In this document: piece after piece, positions 34,307 through 43,257 of the stretch
Numbering within the stretch: position 1 is the first letter of the stretch
Layout: each line of letters opens with the position of its first letter
DNA from: an uncultured Faecalibacterium sp.
GTDB lineage: Bacteria > Bacillota > Clostridia > Oscillospirales > Ruminococcaceae
DNA: 52,709 bases
Assembly: GCA_934540955.1 (NCBI GenBank)
Contig: CAKTCY010000007.1
Span: forward strand, 1 to 52,709
Direction of reading: 5' to 3'
Position numbers and translations under genes: made by a program
Notes under the pieces: generated by a model
Told to the model about the DNA's origin: nothing
Databases searched by the model: none
The model's input: the letters and a program-made list of their open reading frames with translations, nothing else

Positions 34307-35683
34307 TCAGGCTTGGGTCTGCGCCTCCCGCCGGAGGATGCGGCAGACCATGAACAGGCAGTAGAGCATCGCCAGACCCCATGCAAAGGGGTTGGAAAGG
34401 CAGATGCCCAGATACCCAAGGCCGGTCTTTACCGCCAGCACGCCGCCAAGGCTGCGGCCGATGAGTTCGCCCACGCCGGAAATAACGGCCAGCACGCTGT
34501 AGCCAAGCCCCTGCAAAGTGTTGCGGAAGATCATCAGCAGGCCGTGGAAGCAGAACAGCATACTCATGACGCTGAGGTACTGGATGGCACCTGCCGTGAC
34601 GGCGGGGTCGGCATCGCCCAGCACCAGCCCCACCGCGTAGGGCTTGATGAAAAAGATCACGCCCCACGCCACGGCACAGTAGAGCAGCTGCACCATGCAG
34701 CCGTCCTTGATGCCCTGCCGGATGCGGTCGGTGCGGTGGGCACCGTGGTTCTGCCCCACATAGGTGGCCATGGCCATGCCCACGCTCTCCATGGGCAGGG
34801 TGAACATCTGACGGATCTTTTCGCCGGCGGTCTGGGCTGCCACGGCGGTGCTGCCCAGCAGGTTGATGGCGTCCTGCATGATGACTGCGCCGATGGCCGA
34901 GACGGAATACTCAAACCCCATGGGCAGGCCGATATAGGCCAGCCGCTTGCAGTGCCCTGCCGAAAGCAGGGTGCGCGGCTGCCGGAAGGAAAGCCCCTCC
35001 AGCTTTGCCGTGCGGGCAAAGAACCAGTAAGCACACAGCCCGCCGCTGAGCAGCTGGCTGAGCACGGTGGCAATGGCAGCACCGTCCACCCCCATGCCCA
35101 GCGGCACGATGAAGAGGTAGTCCAGCAGAATATTCACCACGCTGGCGACCAGTAGGAAATAAAACGGGTGCTGGGAATCCCCCAGTGCCCGCAGCACGCT
35201 GGAGGCGTAGTTATACAGCACCGTAGCCGGGATGCCCAGAAAAATGATCCGGATGTAGAGCACCGCATCGGTGTACAGCTCCTCCGGCGTATGGATGAGC
35301 CGGAGCAGCGGCCCCGCCATCAGGGTGGTAAGCACGGTGAACACCACGCTCAGCACCAGACAGAGCAGTGCGCCGTTCAGCAGGTATTTTTGCAGTCCGT
35401 CCTTATCCTTTGCGCCAAAGGTCTCTGCCGCCGGGATGCCAAAGCCCACGCAGGCACCCTGCACAAAGCCCAGAATAAGAAAGTTGAGGGAGTAGGTGGT
35501 GCCCACCGCGCCCAGCGCATCGGTGCCCAGACACCGCCCCACGATGACGGTATCCGCAAAGCTGTACAGCTGCTGGAATAAGGTGCCCAGCACCAGCGGC
35601 AAAGCGAACCGCAGGATCTGGAACAGCGGCTTGCCCACGGTAAGGTCGGTGGTGCCGGAGCGCTTTTGAGAAGTAGCTGCCAT
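34307..35683 (-). CDS. MATE-family multidrug/solute exporter
   Basis: A 458-residue inner-membrane protein with 12 predicted membrane segments and MATE signatures (FALPLVLGTLFQQLYSFADTVIVGR near the N-terminus, and LGDSQHPFYFLLVASVVNILLDYLFIV). These antiporters export drugs or metabolites using a cation gradient. The substrate is unknown. AAGGAG precedes the ATG. It is not in an operon with its neighbours. Confidence 0.92.
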   Translation of the reverse strand: MAATSQKRSGTTDLTVGKPLFQILRFALPLVLGTLFQQLYSFADTVIVGRCLGTDALGAVGTTYSLNFLILGFVQGACVGFGIPAAETFGAKDKDGLQKYLLNGALLCLVLSVVFTVLTTLMAGPLLRLIHTPEELYTDAVLYIRIIFLGIPATVLYNYASSVLRALGDSQHPFYFLLVASVVNILLDYLFIVPLGMGVDGAAIATVLSQLLSGGLCAYWFFARTAKLEGLSFRQPRTLLSAGHCKRLAYIGLPMGFEYSVSAIGAVIMQDAINLLGSTAVAAQTAGEKIRQMFTLPMESVGMAMATYVGQNHGAHRTDRIRQGIKDGCMVQLLYCAVAWGVIFFIKPYAVGLVLGDADPAVTAGAIQYLSVMSMLFCFHGLLMIFRNTLQGLGYSVLAVISGVGELIGRSLGGVLAVKTGLGYLGICLSNPFAWGLAMLYCLFMVCRILRREAQTQA

Positions 35684-35983
35684 AAAGAAAACTCCTTATT
35701 TCATGTATTTTTACTATTCTACCATGGACAGCCGCTTTTCCCAAAGTGGTTTTGTGACAGGAAGCTGTCTTTTTGTGATGGAAGCGCGGAAGCCTCCGGT
35801 TTTTACAGTTGCTTCTTCTGCGGCGAGCCGTCCCCGCCGTCCGTTTGCAGAGCCCTGAATCCACTTTTGATGCAGCTCTTTTTGCTGATATGTACCCAGC
35901 TTGTCTGGAGGGTTTTCTTTTTTATCTGCGGCGTGTGAGCGGGTCGAACAGCACGGCCCTGACAAAGAATGCTCCGGAAACGT

Positions 35984-36046
35984 GAACCGCCCCCATTTGC
36001 CAGACCGTATGCTATACCGTTCAGGAAATGGGGCGGTTCATTTTTT
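35984..36046 (+). terminator. Hairpin with T6, no assigned gene
   Basis: GAACCGCCCCCATTT pairs with AAATGGGGCGGTTC around a partly self-complementary loop, followed by A and TTTTTT. Confidence 0.65.
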
Positions 36047-36300
36047 GTGCGGCAGCTTCTACTTTTTATCTGCTGCGTCTCCTGCGTGTGCCGACGGTTC
36101 CGTTCTGCCTTATTCCGCGTCCACAGAGAGGCGCTTTTGCCCGCTGTATTTGTGTCTGCAGTGCCGCCCGGCTTTTCCGGGCATGGCTGTCTGTTTTGCC
36201 GAAATGGCGTACTCTGGCCCGGAAAAAGCGCCGAAATGCGGTTCCGACCATTTATTCTGCTGTTTCTTACCGATTTTACAATGTTTTTTGCAAAAAAGAC

Positions 36301-36329
36301 TTTACAAATGAATTTCAAAAACATATTAT
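36301..36329 (+). promoter_or_regulatory. Probable promoter of the DUF6465-like gene
   Basis: TTTACA (36301-36306), 17-bp spacer, TATTAT (36324-36329), leaving a leader of about 160 nt. Confidence 0.5.
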
Positions 36330-36494
36330 ATAATTATAGGTTTAGCTTCTTTACGCAAACATTTTCGTACCGGTTCGTATGGGGCAGTTGGGTCTGTGCT
36401 TTCTGCACCGCTTCTGCCTTGCGATAGATTATTGGAGCCCGCCGGCGCAGCCCCCGCTGCACCATGATCAAATACAGAAGGAAGGTTATGCATC

Positions 36495-36785
36495 ATGCCT
36501 GAAAAGAAAGTTTCTGCTCCCGCAGCCGAAGCTCCGGCTGCCGAGGGCAAGACCCGCAAATCCACCAAGGCTCCCGCCCGCCGCGGCCGCCCGCCGCTGG
36601 CACCCGAGTTGTATGTGGAGATGGGCGGTGAGCAGTACAACATCACCGACATCATCGACCGCGCCAAGGCAGACTACCGCACCACTCACAAGGTCGGTGT
36701 GCAGTCCTGCAAGGTATACGTCAAGCCCGAGGAGGGCGCAGCCTACTACGTCATCAACAAGTTCTCCGGCAAGCTGGAGCTGTAA
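36495..36785 (+). CDS. DUF6465-like small protein with AT-hook-like motif
   Basis: A 96-residue protein. The N-terminal 40 residues are low-complexity (Ala/Pro/Lys) and contain RRGRPPLAPE, an AT-hook-like GRP core. The C-terminal part (LYVEMGGEQYNITDIIDRAKADY, then CKVYVKPEEGAAYYVINKFSGKLEL) matches the small Firmicutes family DUF6465 as I recall it. GGAAGG is upstream of the start. DNA binding through the AT-hook is possible but untested. A strong terminator follows at 36858. Confidence 0.8.
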   Translation: MPEKKVSAPAAEAPAAEGKTRKSTKAPARRGRPPLAPELYVEMGGEQYNITDIIDRAKADYRTTHKVGVQSCKVYVKPEEGAAYYVINKFSGKLEL

Positions 36786-36857
36786 TTTTTTACAGGACGC
36801 AGGCAGCACCGCACTGCTGCCGCACCTGCCATTCTCACAATAAGGCTCCATAAACAA

Positions 36858-36895
36858 AGAGGCCGCTGCACAAACACTGTGCAGCGGCCTCTTTT
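36858..36895 (+). terminator. Terminator of the DUF6465-like gene
   Basis: 14-bp stem AGAGGCCGCTGCAC / GTGCAGCGGCCTCT, loop of 7, followed by TTT. Confidence 0.88.
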
Positions 36896-36904
36896 GGTGC
36901 CGGG

Positions 36905-37248
36905 ACGATTTGGAATGGCCTCCGCTTGTCGGGTTGCGGCACCCAGCATCCGCTTCGTGCCTTGGGCGGCACTCGCGTCTTGCTGGCCGCTGCCCCAACA
37001 ACTCCTCCCTGTTTCCGCCACTGGCGGCGGTCGTTGTCGTTGCGCTCTGGCCATAATCAGAGGAATTACTGTTTTTATTTCGCGTTTGTCGCAAGAAAAG
37101 TCGTAGAGATAAACGGCATTTGCCTTTACTCCCCCCTCCTGTGAAAATGGCCTACCGGAGCGTCCGCAGACGCTCCGGTAGGCCGAAATTATAAAGTTTT
37201 CTTCCGCTGAATATGCCCAGAGCAACGCGGAGGGCATTTCAAATCATT
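36905..37248. mobile_element. MITE-like element, copy 2
   Basis: About 345 bp with no coding capacity, filling the gap between two genes. The right terminus (37213-37248) reads in reverse ATGCCCTCCGCGTTGCTCTG after ATTTGA. The left terminus (ACGATTTGGAATGGCCTCCG at 36905) is a decayed inverted copy. Internally it carries the hairpin 37149-37184 and shares CTCCTGTGAAAATG and CGCGTTTGTCG segments with the element at 41577-41889. No transposase; any movement would be in trans. Confidence 0.65.
37149..37184. repeat. Hairpin inside MITE-like copy 2
   Basis: 16-bp perfect stem GGCCTACCGGAGCGTC / GACGCTCCGGTAGGCC with loop CGCA. Same core as the hairpins at 2005-2040 and 24031-24066. Confidence 0.85.
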
Positions 37249-37268
37249 TTTCGAGAGCCGACAACCAG

Positions 37269-37958
37269 TCAAAGCCCCAGCATCTGCCAAAGGGACTTGC
37301 GCTCCTCGGCCGGGTCCGGGTCCGGGATCTCAAACGTATAGCGCTCGGTGGCGTTGATGACGGTGGTGCTGCCGCGGGTGCATACCCGGGGCAGCTTTGC
37401 ATCATAATTCAGGTGTATGTGCCCGTGGATGAACCACTTAGGCTGGTACTCATCCAGAAGCTCGTTGAAGCACTCAAAGCCCATGTGGGCACGGTCGTCC
37501 CCATCGTTCAGCCCCTTGGCCGGGGCATGGGTCAGCAGCAGGTCGATGCCGCCCTTTTTGTGCGCCTGATGCTCCAGCTTGTGCGCACGGCGGCGCATGG
37601 CCTTCTCGGTGTACTGGTAGGTATCCTCGTTATTATAGCGCTGACAGCCCCCCAGCCCCATGATGCGCAGCCCCTTCCATGTGTACACCTGATCGTCCAC
37701 GCAGATGCAGCCGCCGGGCTCGCCCTGCGTCTGATAGCTGCCGTCGTGGTTGCCGTGCACATACAGGATGGGCGCGGCGGTAAAGTTTGTGAGATATTCC
37801 AGATATTTCTTGGGCAGATCCCCGCAGGAGAGGATCAGGTCGATGCCCTCCAGCCGGGCACGGGTGTCATAGTCCCACAGCGCCTTGGACGGGACATCTG
37901 AGATGGCAAGAATTTTCACGTTCGTATGCTCCATTCTTTTCCGGTCAGACCGGCTCAT
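37269..37958 (-). CDS. Metallophosphoesterase
   Basis: A 229-residue calcineurin-like phosphoesterase. Motifs in order: AISDVPSKALWDY (the usual DxH is DxP here), SCGDLPKKYLEY, HGNHDG, LLLTHAPAKG and FIHGHIHLNY. Members hydrolyse phosphomono- or diesters, with two bound metal ions; the altered first motif may change one ligand. The start at 37958 overlaps the stop of the BMP-domain gene (ATGA), so the two are coupled, suggesting a common task. No signal peptide, so cytoplasmic. Substrate unknown. Confidence 0.88.
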   Translation of the reverse strand: MSRSDRKRMEHTNVKILAISDVPSKALWDYDTRARLEGIDLILSCGDLPKKYLEYLTNFTAAPILYVHGNHDGSYQTQGEPGGCICVDDQVYTWKGLRIMGLGGCQRYNNEDTYQYTEKAMRRRAHKLEHQAHKKGGIDLLLTHAPAKGLNDGDDRAHMGFECFNELLDEYQPKWFIHGHIHLNYDAKLPRVCTRGSTTVINATERYTFEIPDPDPAEERKSLWQMLGL

Positions 37959-39886
37959 TTCTCCAGACCCTTTACGTTGTCCAGTCCGTTGATCGCCAGC
38001 ACGGTACGGGTCTTTACGTCCAGCTCATCGTAATGGGGCAGCTTGCCGTGTACACAGGCATCCAGCCAATCCATCTCCATCAGCTCCTTGGGGCTGTAGA
38101 TCCTGTTTTCCGGGGAGCGCAGGTTGTTCTCGTTATCATACAGCTTTTCCGGGAAGATATGCACATTGTCCGAGCCCTGCAGCGTTTCCATCAGGTCCAA
38201 CAGCTGCCGCGTACCGCTGGGCAGTGCTTCATGATACTCCAGATCCTCTGCACCGCTGCGCAGCCCCCACCAATAGTTCACTGCGCGGGTGGTAGCTGCG
38301 TTGTCCCAGCTGCCGTCAAAGATGGAGCGCACGATCTGCACATAGAAGGTATCCCACCGCCAGATCGGCAGCGCCAGCGGCTGCAGGCTGCCGTCCGGCA
38401 GCTTGCGGCACAGGCCGTAGTCCCGGTGGGTGTCGGCAGGCTCCCGGCTGTCCCGGGCGTAGACCATGTCGATCTCCAGGCAGTCGGCAAAATCCAGCGG
38501 GTGGGCGGTATCGGTCTGACAGGCCCAGCGCAGCCAGATGCGGCCTGCCGGGCGCACGCTCTTCAGCCCCTGTGCAAAGGCGTTGATCGCAGCGGGCACG
38601 CCGTACACGGGGTTTGCCGCCACATAGCCGATGTGCCCGGTCTTGGTCATGATACCGGCCAACATCCCCAGCAGATAGGTCACCTCATAGGTGCGGGGGT
38701 AGTAGGTGCGCACCAGCGGGTGCGGCGCGTTCAGCGAGCAGTTCAGGATGCGGGTCTTGGGGTGCTGCGCCGCCACCCTCAGGCAGGCGTTGTACATCCG
38801 CACGCTGGTGGCGAACACCACATCCGCATTGTTGTGGGCTACCTCCTCCAGTATCTGCTCCGCGTCCACCTCCGGGTTCACATCCTCGTAGCAGCTGATA
38901 TACACCTTATCCGGGAAGACCTTGGCCAGCGCTTCGCGCCCTTCGTCATGCGCACGCACCCATGCGCTGATCTTGGCGTTGTACTCGTGGAGGAACACCA
39001 CCCGCAGCTCGCTGGGCTGCTTGCTGGGGCTGAAAATATTCAGCTTGGACAGCAGCGGCTCTGCGGGGCTCTTGGGCGGGTCCAGCGAAAGCTCCACGCC
39101 GTGAGGCTCGGTAAGCACCTTCACCTCGTTCCACAGCTTTTCAAGGTTCTGCCGCACCTGTGCCGGGGTGGCGTCGTAGGTGTCGGAATAGCGGTACACC
39201 GACAGGTACACCAGCAGCGCATCGCCGGTGGTCAGCCCCATGGAGGTGCCGCCCAAGGCCTCAAATTGCTGGTGGAACATGGTGTAAAAGGCGGCAAAGT
39301 TCAGCCGGTCATCCTCCGACCATGCCTCGCCGCTGGCCTTGCACACCAGCGTCTGCAGCTTGCTATAGCCGCCCAGCTTGGAAAAATGCACATAGTTCAC
39401 CTTGGACAGCTTATAGAAATCCAGGAACTCATAGTAGATTTTATTTTCCAGCTCGTCGGTGCGGGCGGGGATGAGCCGGGTGACCGTACCCGGAATCTTG
39501 ACCGCGCCGTAATACTTGAGCACCGAGACCCGCTTGTTGCCCTCCTGCACATAGAACCGGTTCATGTACTCAAAGGCGATGATGGGGGTCTGGATGCCCT
39601 CCTCCAGATGGGCGTCACACAGGTTCGACCACTTGGCGGCGAACTCGGTGTCCGGCTCCAGCAGGGGCATAAAATCATACGAAAAGGCGGTGTGCCGTCC
39701 GCTGGTCTTGGTGCCCACAAGGCTGTCCGACGGGATCTCCACCAGACCCAGCGGCTCCTGCGCCACGATATCCACGCCCTTGAGCACGTCGTCCAGCACG
39801 GCCAGATAGGGCGACTGGCCGCGGGCTATGCGGGCACGATAGGCGCGCTGCCCTGCGCGCAGTGCACTTTTATAATCTTCCAGCAT
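37955..39886 (-). CDS. Cytoplasmic BMP-domain protein with ParB-like N-terminus
   Basis: A 643-residue protein. The N-terminal ~150 residues resemble a ParB/sulfiredoxin-like fold, with FYVQEGNKRVSVLKYYGAVKI at about 111-131. A helical middle region follows (about 150-290). The C-terminal half (from about 295, SELRVVFLHEYNAKISAWVRAHDEGREAL) is a BMP/PnrA-type periplasmic-binding domain (HNNADVVFATS, KTGHIGYVAANPVYGVPAAINAFAQGLKSV). There is no signal peptide or lipobox, so the binding domain is cytoplasmic, unlike nucleoside-binding lipoproteins. AGGAG lies upstream. It overlaps the metallophosphoesterase gene by 4 nt. A nucleoside-sensing role is speculation. Confidence 0.82.
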   Translation of the reverse strand: MLEDYKSALRAGQRAYRARIARGQSPYLAVLDDVLKGVDIVAQEPLGLVEIPSDSLVGTKTSGRHTAFSYDFMPLLEPDTEFAAKWSNLCDAHLEEGIQTPIIAFEYMNRFYVQEGNKRVSVLKYYGAVKIPGTVTRLIPARTDELENKIYYEFLDFYKLSKVNYVHFSKLGGYSKLQTLVCKASGEAWSEDDRLNFAAFYTMFHQQFEALGGTSMGLTTGDALLVYLSVYRYSDTYDATPAQVRQNLEKLWNEVKVLTEPHGVELSLDPPKSPAEPLLSKLNIFSPSKQPSELRVVFLHEYNAKISAWVRAHDEGREALAKVFPDKVYISCYEDVNPEVDAEQILEEVAHNNADVVFATSVRMYNACLRVAAQHPKTRILNCSLNAPHPLVRTYYPRTYEVTYLLGMLAGIMTKTGHIGYVAANPVYGVPAAINAFAQGLKSVRPAGRIWLRWACQTDTAHPLDFADCLEIDMVYARDSREPADTHRDYGLCRKLPDGSLQPLALPIWRWDTFYVQIVRSIFDGSWDNAATTRAVNYWWGLRSGAEDLEYHEALPSGTRQLLDLMETLQGSDNVHIFPEKLYDNENNLRSPENRIYSPKELMEMDWLDACVHGKLPHYDELDVKTRTVLAINGLDNVKGLEK

Positions 39887-40060
39887 AAGAACTCCTTTTT
39901 TCTATCAGCACGGTGCCGCAGTCCCCCTGCCGCACCGGAACACCTTCAGTATACCACAAAAACAGAAATAAGGCAGTATTTTGGGGCTAAAACGGTTGAT
40001 TTTCCCGATAGATTCAGGTACGATAATAACGACATTCAAAACCGACAGGAGTTTACTATC

Positions 40061-40624
40061 ATGCAGACCGTTTCTCTGCCCGTGCTTGAGGCGGGCGAAT
40101 ACGCCGGCGGCGTATGGTATTACGAGCCCCACACCTACCAAAGCTACCGTTATGTTCTGGGGCGGGTGGGCAAGCACCCGCTGGTGTGCATCGGCATCAA
40201 CCCCAGCACCGCCCAGCCCGGTGCGCTGGACCCCACCTTAAAAAGCGTGGAGCGGCTGGCCGCCGCCAACGGCTTTGACAGTTGGATCATGTTCAACGTC
40301 TACCCCCAGCGCGCCACCGACCCCAACGATATGGACAAGACCCCCGACCGCGCCCTGTGCGATGAAAACCTGCGCTGGCTGCAGGCCGTGCTGGCGCAGA
40401 CCGAGCCCACCATGTGGGCGGCATGGGGCACCCTGATCGAAAAGCGGGACTACCTGCCCGGCCTGATGCGGGAGATGGTGGCCCTGACGCAGGAGCGGGA
40501 GATCCCGTGGGTCACCTTTGGCAAGCGCAGCAAAAAGGGACACCCGCACCACCCGCTGTATCTGCGCAAGGATTCCACCCCGGAGCCCTTTGATGTGGAA
40601 AGCTATCTGGACACCTGCTTCTGA
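40061..40624 (+). CDS. DUF1643 family protein
   Basis: A 187-residue cytoplasmic protein. LVCIGINPSTAQPGALDPTLKSVERLAAANGFDSWIMFNVYPQRATDP is the hallmark of DUF1643, a family of unknown function. AGGAG precedes the ATG by 9 nt. The frame is open for 2 kb upstream, but that stretch is the antisense of the BMP-domain gene and is not coding. It is divergent from the BMP-domain gene and 27 nt before the PAP2 gene, likely cotranscribed. Confidence 0.88.
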   Translation: MQTVSLPVLEAGEYAGGVWYYEPHTYQSYRYVLGRVGKHPLVCIGINPSTAQPGALDPTLKSVERLAAANGFDSWIMFNVYPQRATDPNDMDKTPDRALCDENLRWLQAVLAQTEPTMWAAWGTLIEKRDYLPGLMREMVALTQEREIPWVTFGKRSKKGHPHHPLYLRKDSTPEPFDVESYLDTCF

Positions 40625-40651
40625 TGTCCGCCCGACAGGAGGTGACCTGCT

Positions 40652-41188
40652 TTGACCGCCGAACAGTATAAGCCCATCTATCACTGGTTCAGCGCCCACC
40701 CGGCCGTAAAGCGTCTGGTCGTTTTTCTGGACCGGTGGCTGCCGCTGGTGCCCTTTGTGTGCTACCCGGTGCTGCTGTGCCTGCTGAACGTCCGGCTCTC
40801 GCGGCTGTTCCTCACCCAGAAGCAGGCCGCGCTGGACTTTATGGTACTCATCGCCCGCTCCGTCTTTGTGCCGGGGCTGGTGTTCTGGGGCGGCACACTG
40901 CTGCGCAGTCGGCTGCACTTCCCCCGCCCCTACGAGCAGCCCGGCTTTACCCCGCTGGTGGCAAAGGAGAGCCGCGGGCACTCCATGCCCTCCCGCCACG
41001 CGCTGAGCGCCGCCGTGCTGGCGGCGGTGTGGCTGTATTTCTACCCTGCCGCAGGCTGCGTGATGGTGGGCATTGCCCTGCTCATCTGCTGTCTGCGGGT
41101 GCTCACCGGGGTGCATCATGTGCGGGACGTGGTGTGCGGCTTTGCGCTGGGCTTTGCGCTGGGTGCCGCCGGAATGTGGCTGCTGTAA
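40652..41188 (+). CDS. PAP2-family phosphatase
   Basis: A 178-residue membrane protein with about five hydrophobic segments. The three PAP2 motifs are recognisable: RSRLHFPRP, MPSRHALS (PSRH instead of PSGH), and RVLTGVHHVRDVV. Such enzymes dephosphorylate lipid phosphates such as undecaprenyl pyrophosphate or phosphatidate. The start is a TTG at 40652, chosen because AGGAGGTGA lies six bases upstream; no ATG in frame is near. Start codon choice is thus unusual for this window. Confidence 0.88.
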   Translation: MTAEQYKPIYHWFSAHPAVKRLVVFLDRWLPLVPFVCYPVLLCLLNVRLSRLFLTQKQAALDFMVLIARSVFVPGLVFWGGTLLRSRLHFPRPYEQPGFTPLVAKESRGHSMPSRHALSAAVLAAVWLYFYPAAGCVMVGIALLICCLRVLTGVHHVRDVVCGFALGFALGAAGMWLL

Positions 41189-41262
41189 GGCCGTTTTGTG
41201 TGCGCCGGAGCGTCCGTTTTTCCCCGCAGCGCAAAAAAGTTGAAACTTTTTTCAGATTTTCC

Positions 41263-41291
41263 TTGACAGAATGCGATGGGTATGGTATTAT
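41263..41291 (+). promoter_or_regulatory. Promoter of the tRNA-Arg/tRNA-His pair
   Basis: TTGACA (41263-41268), 17-bp spacer, TATTAT (41286-41291). Confidence 0.85.
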
Positions 41292-41355
41292 TTCTCTCGC
41301 AGCCTGTGCCGACACAGAACTGCCGCCATAATGGAACCCATTGGGATAACAACGT

Positions 41356-41429
<74 letters not shown>

Positions 41430-41436
41430 TTGATGT

Positions 41437-41514
41437 GGTGCCCATAGCGTAGTCGGTTAACGCGCCAGATTGTGGATCTGGAGACCGTGGGTTCGAGTCC
41501 CACTGGGCACCCCA
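41437..41514 (+). tRNA. tRNA-His (GTG)
   Basis: G-1 at 41437 opposite C73, acceptor GTGCCCA/TGGGCAC, anticodon arm CCAGA-TTGTGGA-TCTGG, CCA encoded (41512-41514). Confidence 0.95.
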
Positions 41515-41516
41515 CC

Positions 41517-41553
41517 AAAAAGTCCGCTGTTCAAAACAGCGGACTTTTTCTTT
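41517..41553 (+). terminator. Terminator of the tRNA pair
   Basis: AAAAAGTCCGCTGTT / AACAGCGGACTTTTT with a short loop. Confidence 0.9.
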
Positions 41554-41576
41554 TGCTATGCGCTCCGGCGGGACAA

Positions 41577-41889
41577 AACGATTTTGAATGCCCTCCGCTT
41601 TGATCTGGGCATAAATCAAGGTAATTTTATTATTATATAGAGCAACGCCGGGCAGACTGCGGTCTACCCGGCGTTGCGTTTTCACAGAGGGGTCGTAATG
41701 GAAAATGGCATTTGCAGCGCTTGTTTCTTTCAGAAACAGTCGCGCTGCGGGCAAACCACCTGTTTGCCTTCACGCCCCTTCCTGTGAAAATGCGTTTGGA
41801 GCGCTCCGCAGAGCGCGACAAACGCGAAATCAAAAATAATTATTCCGCTGAAGATGCCCAGAGCAAAGCGGAGGGCATTCCCAATCATT
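41577..41889. mobile_element. MITE-like element, copy 3, with intact inverted ends
   Basis: 313-bp element. Left end 41577-41612 and right end 41854-41889 are 36-bp inverted repeats identical at 32 of 36 positions (core ATGCCCTCCGCTTTG..TCTGGGCAT). The interior holds a hairpin (GCAACGCCGGGCAGAC / GTCTACCCGGCGTTGC, about 41643-41678) and no gene. The right end stops 10 bp before the stop codon of the last phage gene. Target-site duplication is not evident. Confidence 0.78.
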
Positions 41890-41898
41890 CCCCTGCTC

Positions 41899-43239
41899 TT
41901 ACTTATTCATCTCCTGCAGGATCCTTGCGATCTGGGCGGGGGTGTAGCCCTCCTGCCGCAGGGCAGAGGTGATAGCCACATCGCTCTTGCCCTGACTGCG
42001 CAGCAGCGCTGCCGTGTAGGGTACCCCGGCGCTGACAGCGCTGCGGCTGCCGCCGGAGGCAGAGCCGCTGCTGCCGGTGGTCTTGCCGCCGCCGGAGCTG
42101 CCGGACTTTGTGCCCTCAGCCGCAGCCTTACCGGCGGCCTGTGCAGCCTTCTGCTGGGCGTTGGACTGCTTCAGCGCCCACTCGCCCTTAGCGATGTTCA
42201 GCTTCTGGGTGGTCACGTTATTGTTGAAGGCCTGCTGCTTCAGCGCATCCTGATAGGCACGCTCGCTGGCGGTGTTGTCGTACTGCTGCTGGGTCAGTGC
42301 GTCCTGCCGCTGCTTCTCCTGCATCTGCTGGCTCCACTGGGTGTCGGCGCGCTCGGCCTCGTAGGCGCGGTTGCCGGAGTAGATGCTGTACCCGGTGTTC
42401 AGCAGACTGCCCGCCAGACTGCCCAGACCGGTGGTGCCGCTGATGGCCAGCTGCACGGCGTCTCCGATAACGCCCAGCACGGTCATAAGGTTGTTGAACG
42501 CCTGCTGACGCTGGCTGATTTCCGCCTGCTCCTGTGCGGTATAGTAGCCGTGCAGGGTGTCCAGCCGGTTCAAGTGCTCCTGATACTGGCCGTAGTCCTT
42601 GGCGTAGGCGTCGTTGTAGGCCTCGCCCTTCTGCTGCAATTGGGTGTAGTAGTCCTGCAGCTGACGGTCATACAGGGTCTGGGCGTTCTGCTCCTGTCCG
42701 TTCAGCTGGTCCAGCCGGTTCACCAGCTCCTCGCCGCCGCTCTGGTAGGTATCCAGCGCCAGACTGTACAGGGTGGGGATGGCGCTTGCCAGCCCGCCGA
42801 TCTGCTGCTGATAGGCCTGCTGCGCCGCACTGGTGGCATAGCTGGAGCCGTAGCCGCCGGTCAGGGCAGCAGCCTGCGCCGCCGCGTCCGCGCTGGCATT
42901 GTGGGCGTTCTGGGTATACAGCTGCTCATACTGGCGGTAGAGCGGGTCGCGGGTGTAGCTGTACTGAAAATTTTCCCGCTCCAGCAGCTGCCCCAGCAGC
43001 TCGTTGATCCTGTTCTGATAGCTGCTCTGGTAGTCTGCGGGTCGGTTCTGCTGCCACTGCTTCAGGGCGTTGGCTGCATCGGTCACCTGCTGACCGGGGC
43101 GGTAGCTGGCGTTCGCCATGGCCTTTTCCACCTCGGCGCGGCTGTCCAGCCCCTCGGTGGTGTGAGCAGACTGCGCAGCGGGCTGTGCCTGTGCTTGCAC
43201 CTCCGGCTGCAGCAGCTCCTCCTTCTTTTTGGATGCCAT
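41899..43239 (-). CDS. Gln/Ala-rich phage structural protein (candidate ejection protein)
   Basis: A 446-residue protein unlike any I can name. It is rich in Gln, Ala, Tyr and Ser, with long helical stretches (about 100-340) interrupted by a Gly/Ala hydrophobic segment (LAISGTTGLGSLAGSLLNTG, about 265-285), a Ser/Gly linker, and a C-terminal SALRQEGYTPAQIARILQEM helix. Glycine-interrupted helices with a hydrophobic patch occur in podovirus internal virion proteins ejected with DNA, so that role is a guess from context. GGAG lies before the ATG, and it is the last gene of the head cassette. Confidence 0.7.
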   Translation of the reverse strand: MASKKKEELLQPEVQAQAQPAAQSAHTTEGLDSRAEVEKAMANASYRPGQQVTDAANALKQWQQNRPADYQSSYQNRINELLGQLLERENFQYSYTRDPLYRQYEQLYTQNAHNASADAAAQAAALTGGYGSSYATSAAQQAYQQQIGGLASAIPTLYSLALDTYQSGGEELVNRLDQLNGQEQNAQTLYDRQLQDYYTQLQQKGEAYNDAYAKDYGQYQEHLNRLDTLHGYYTAQEQAEISQRQQAFNNLMTVLGVIGDAVQLAISGTTGLGSLAGSLLNTGYSIYSGNRAYEAERADTQWSQQMQEKQRQDALTQQQYDNTASERAYQDALKQQAFNNNVTTQKLNIAKGEWALKQSNAQQKAAQAAGKAAAEGTKSGSSGGGKTTGSSGSASGGSRSAVSAGVPYTAALLRSQGKSDVAITSALRQEGYTPAQIARILQEMNK

Positions 43240-43257
43240 ATAATTCTCCTTTCGTTC

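Larger units (their letters stand above)
35684..36494. other. Long intergenic region with one strong hairpin
   Basis: About 810 bp without a coding frame that has a ribosome site or recognisable protein. It holds a 56-nt hairpin (35984-36039) followed by T6, and a promoter-like TTTACA-17-TATTAT at 36301-36329 upstream of the DUF6465-like gene. An untranslated RNA is possible but unsupported. Confidence 0.5.

Noticed and set aside
35684..36494. Several overlapping plus- and minus-strand frames of 60-170 codons in this gap
   Set aside because: None has a ribosome site with a plausible start or a recognisable protein pattern. They overlap each other and the hairpin.
38033..40060. Possible N-terminal extension of the DUF1643 gene
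   Set aside because: It is the antisense of the BMP-domain gene. The DUF1643 start at 40061 has its own AGGAG and the family starts there.
41437..41514. tRNA-His as integration site of the phage cassette
   Set aside because: No repeat of the tRNA 3' end was found in 51.5-52.2 kb, and there is no integrase gene. A terminator and a MITE-like element lie between the tRNA and the cassette.
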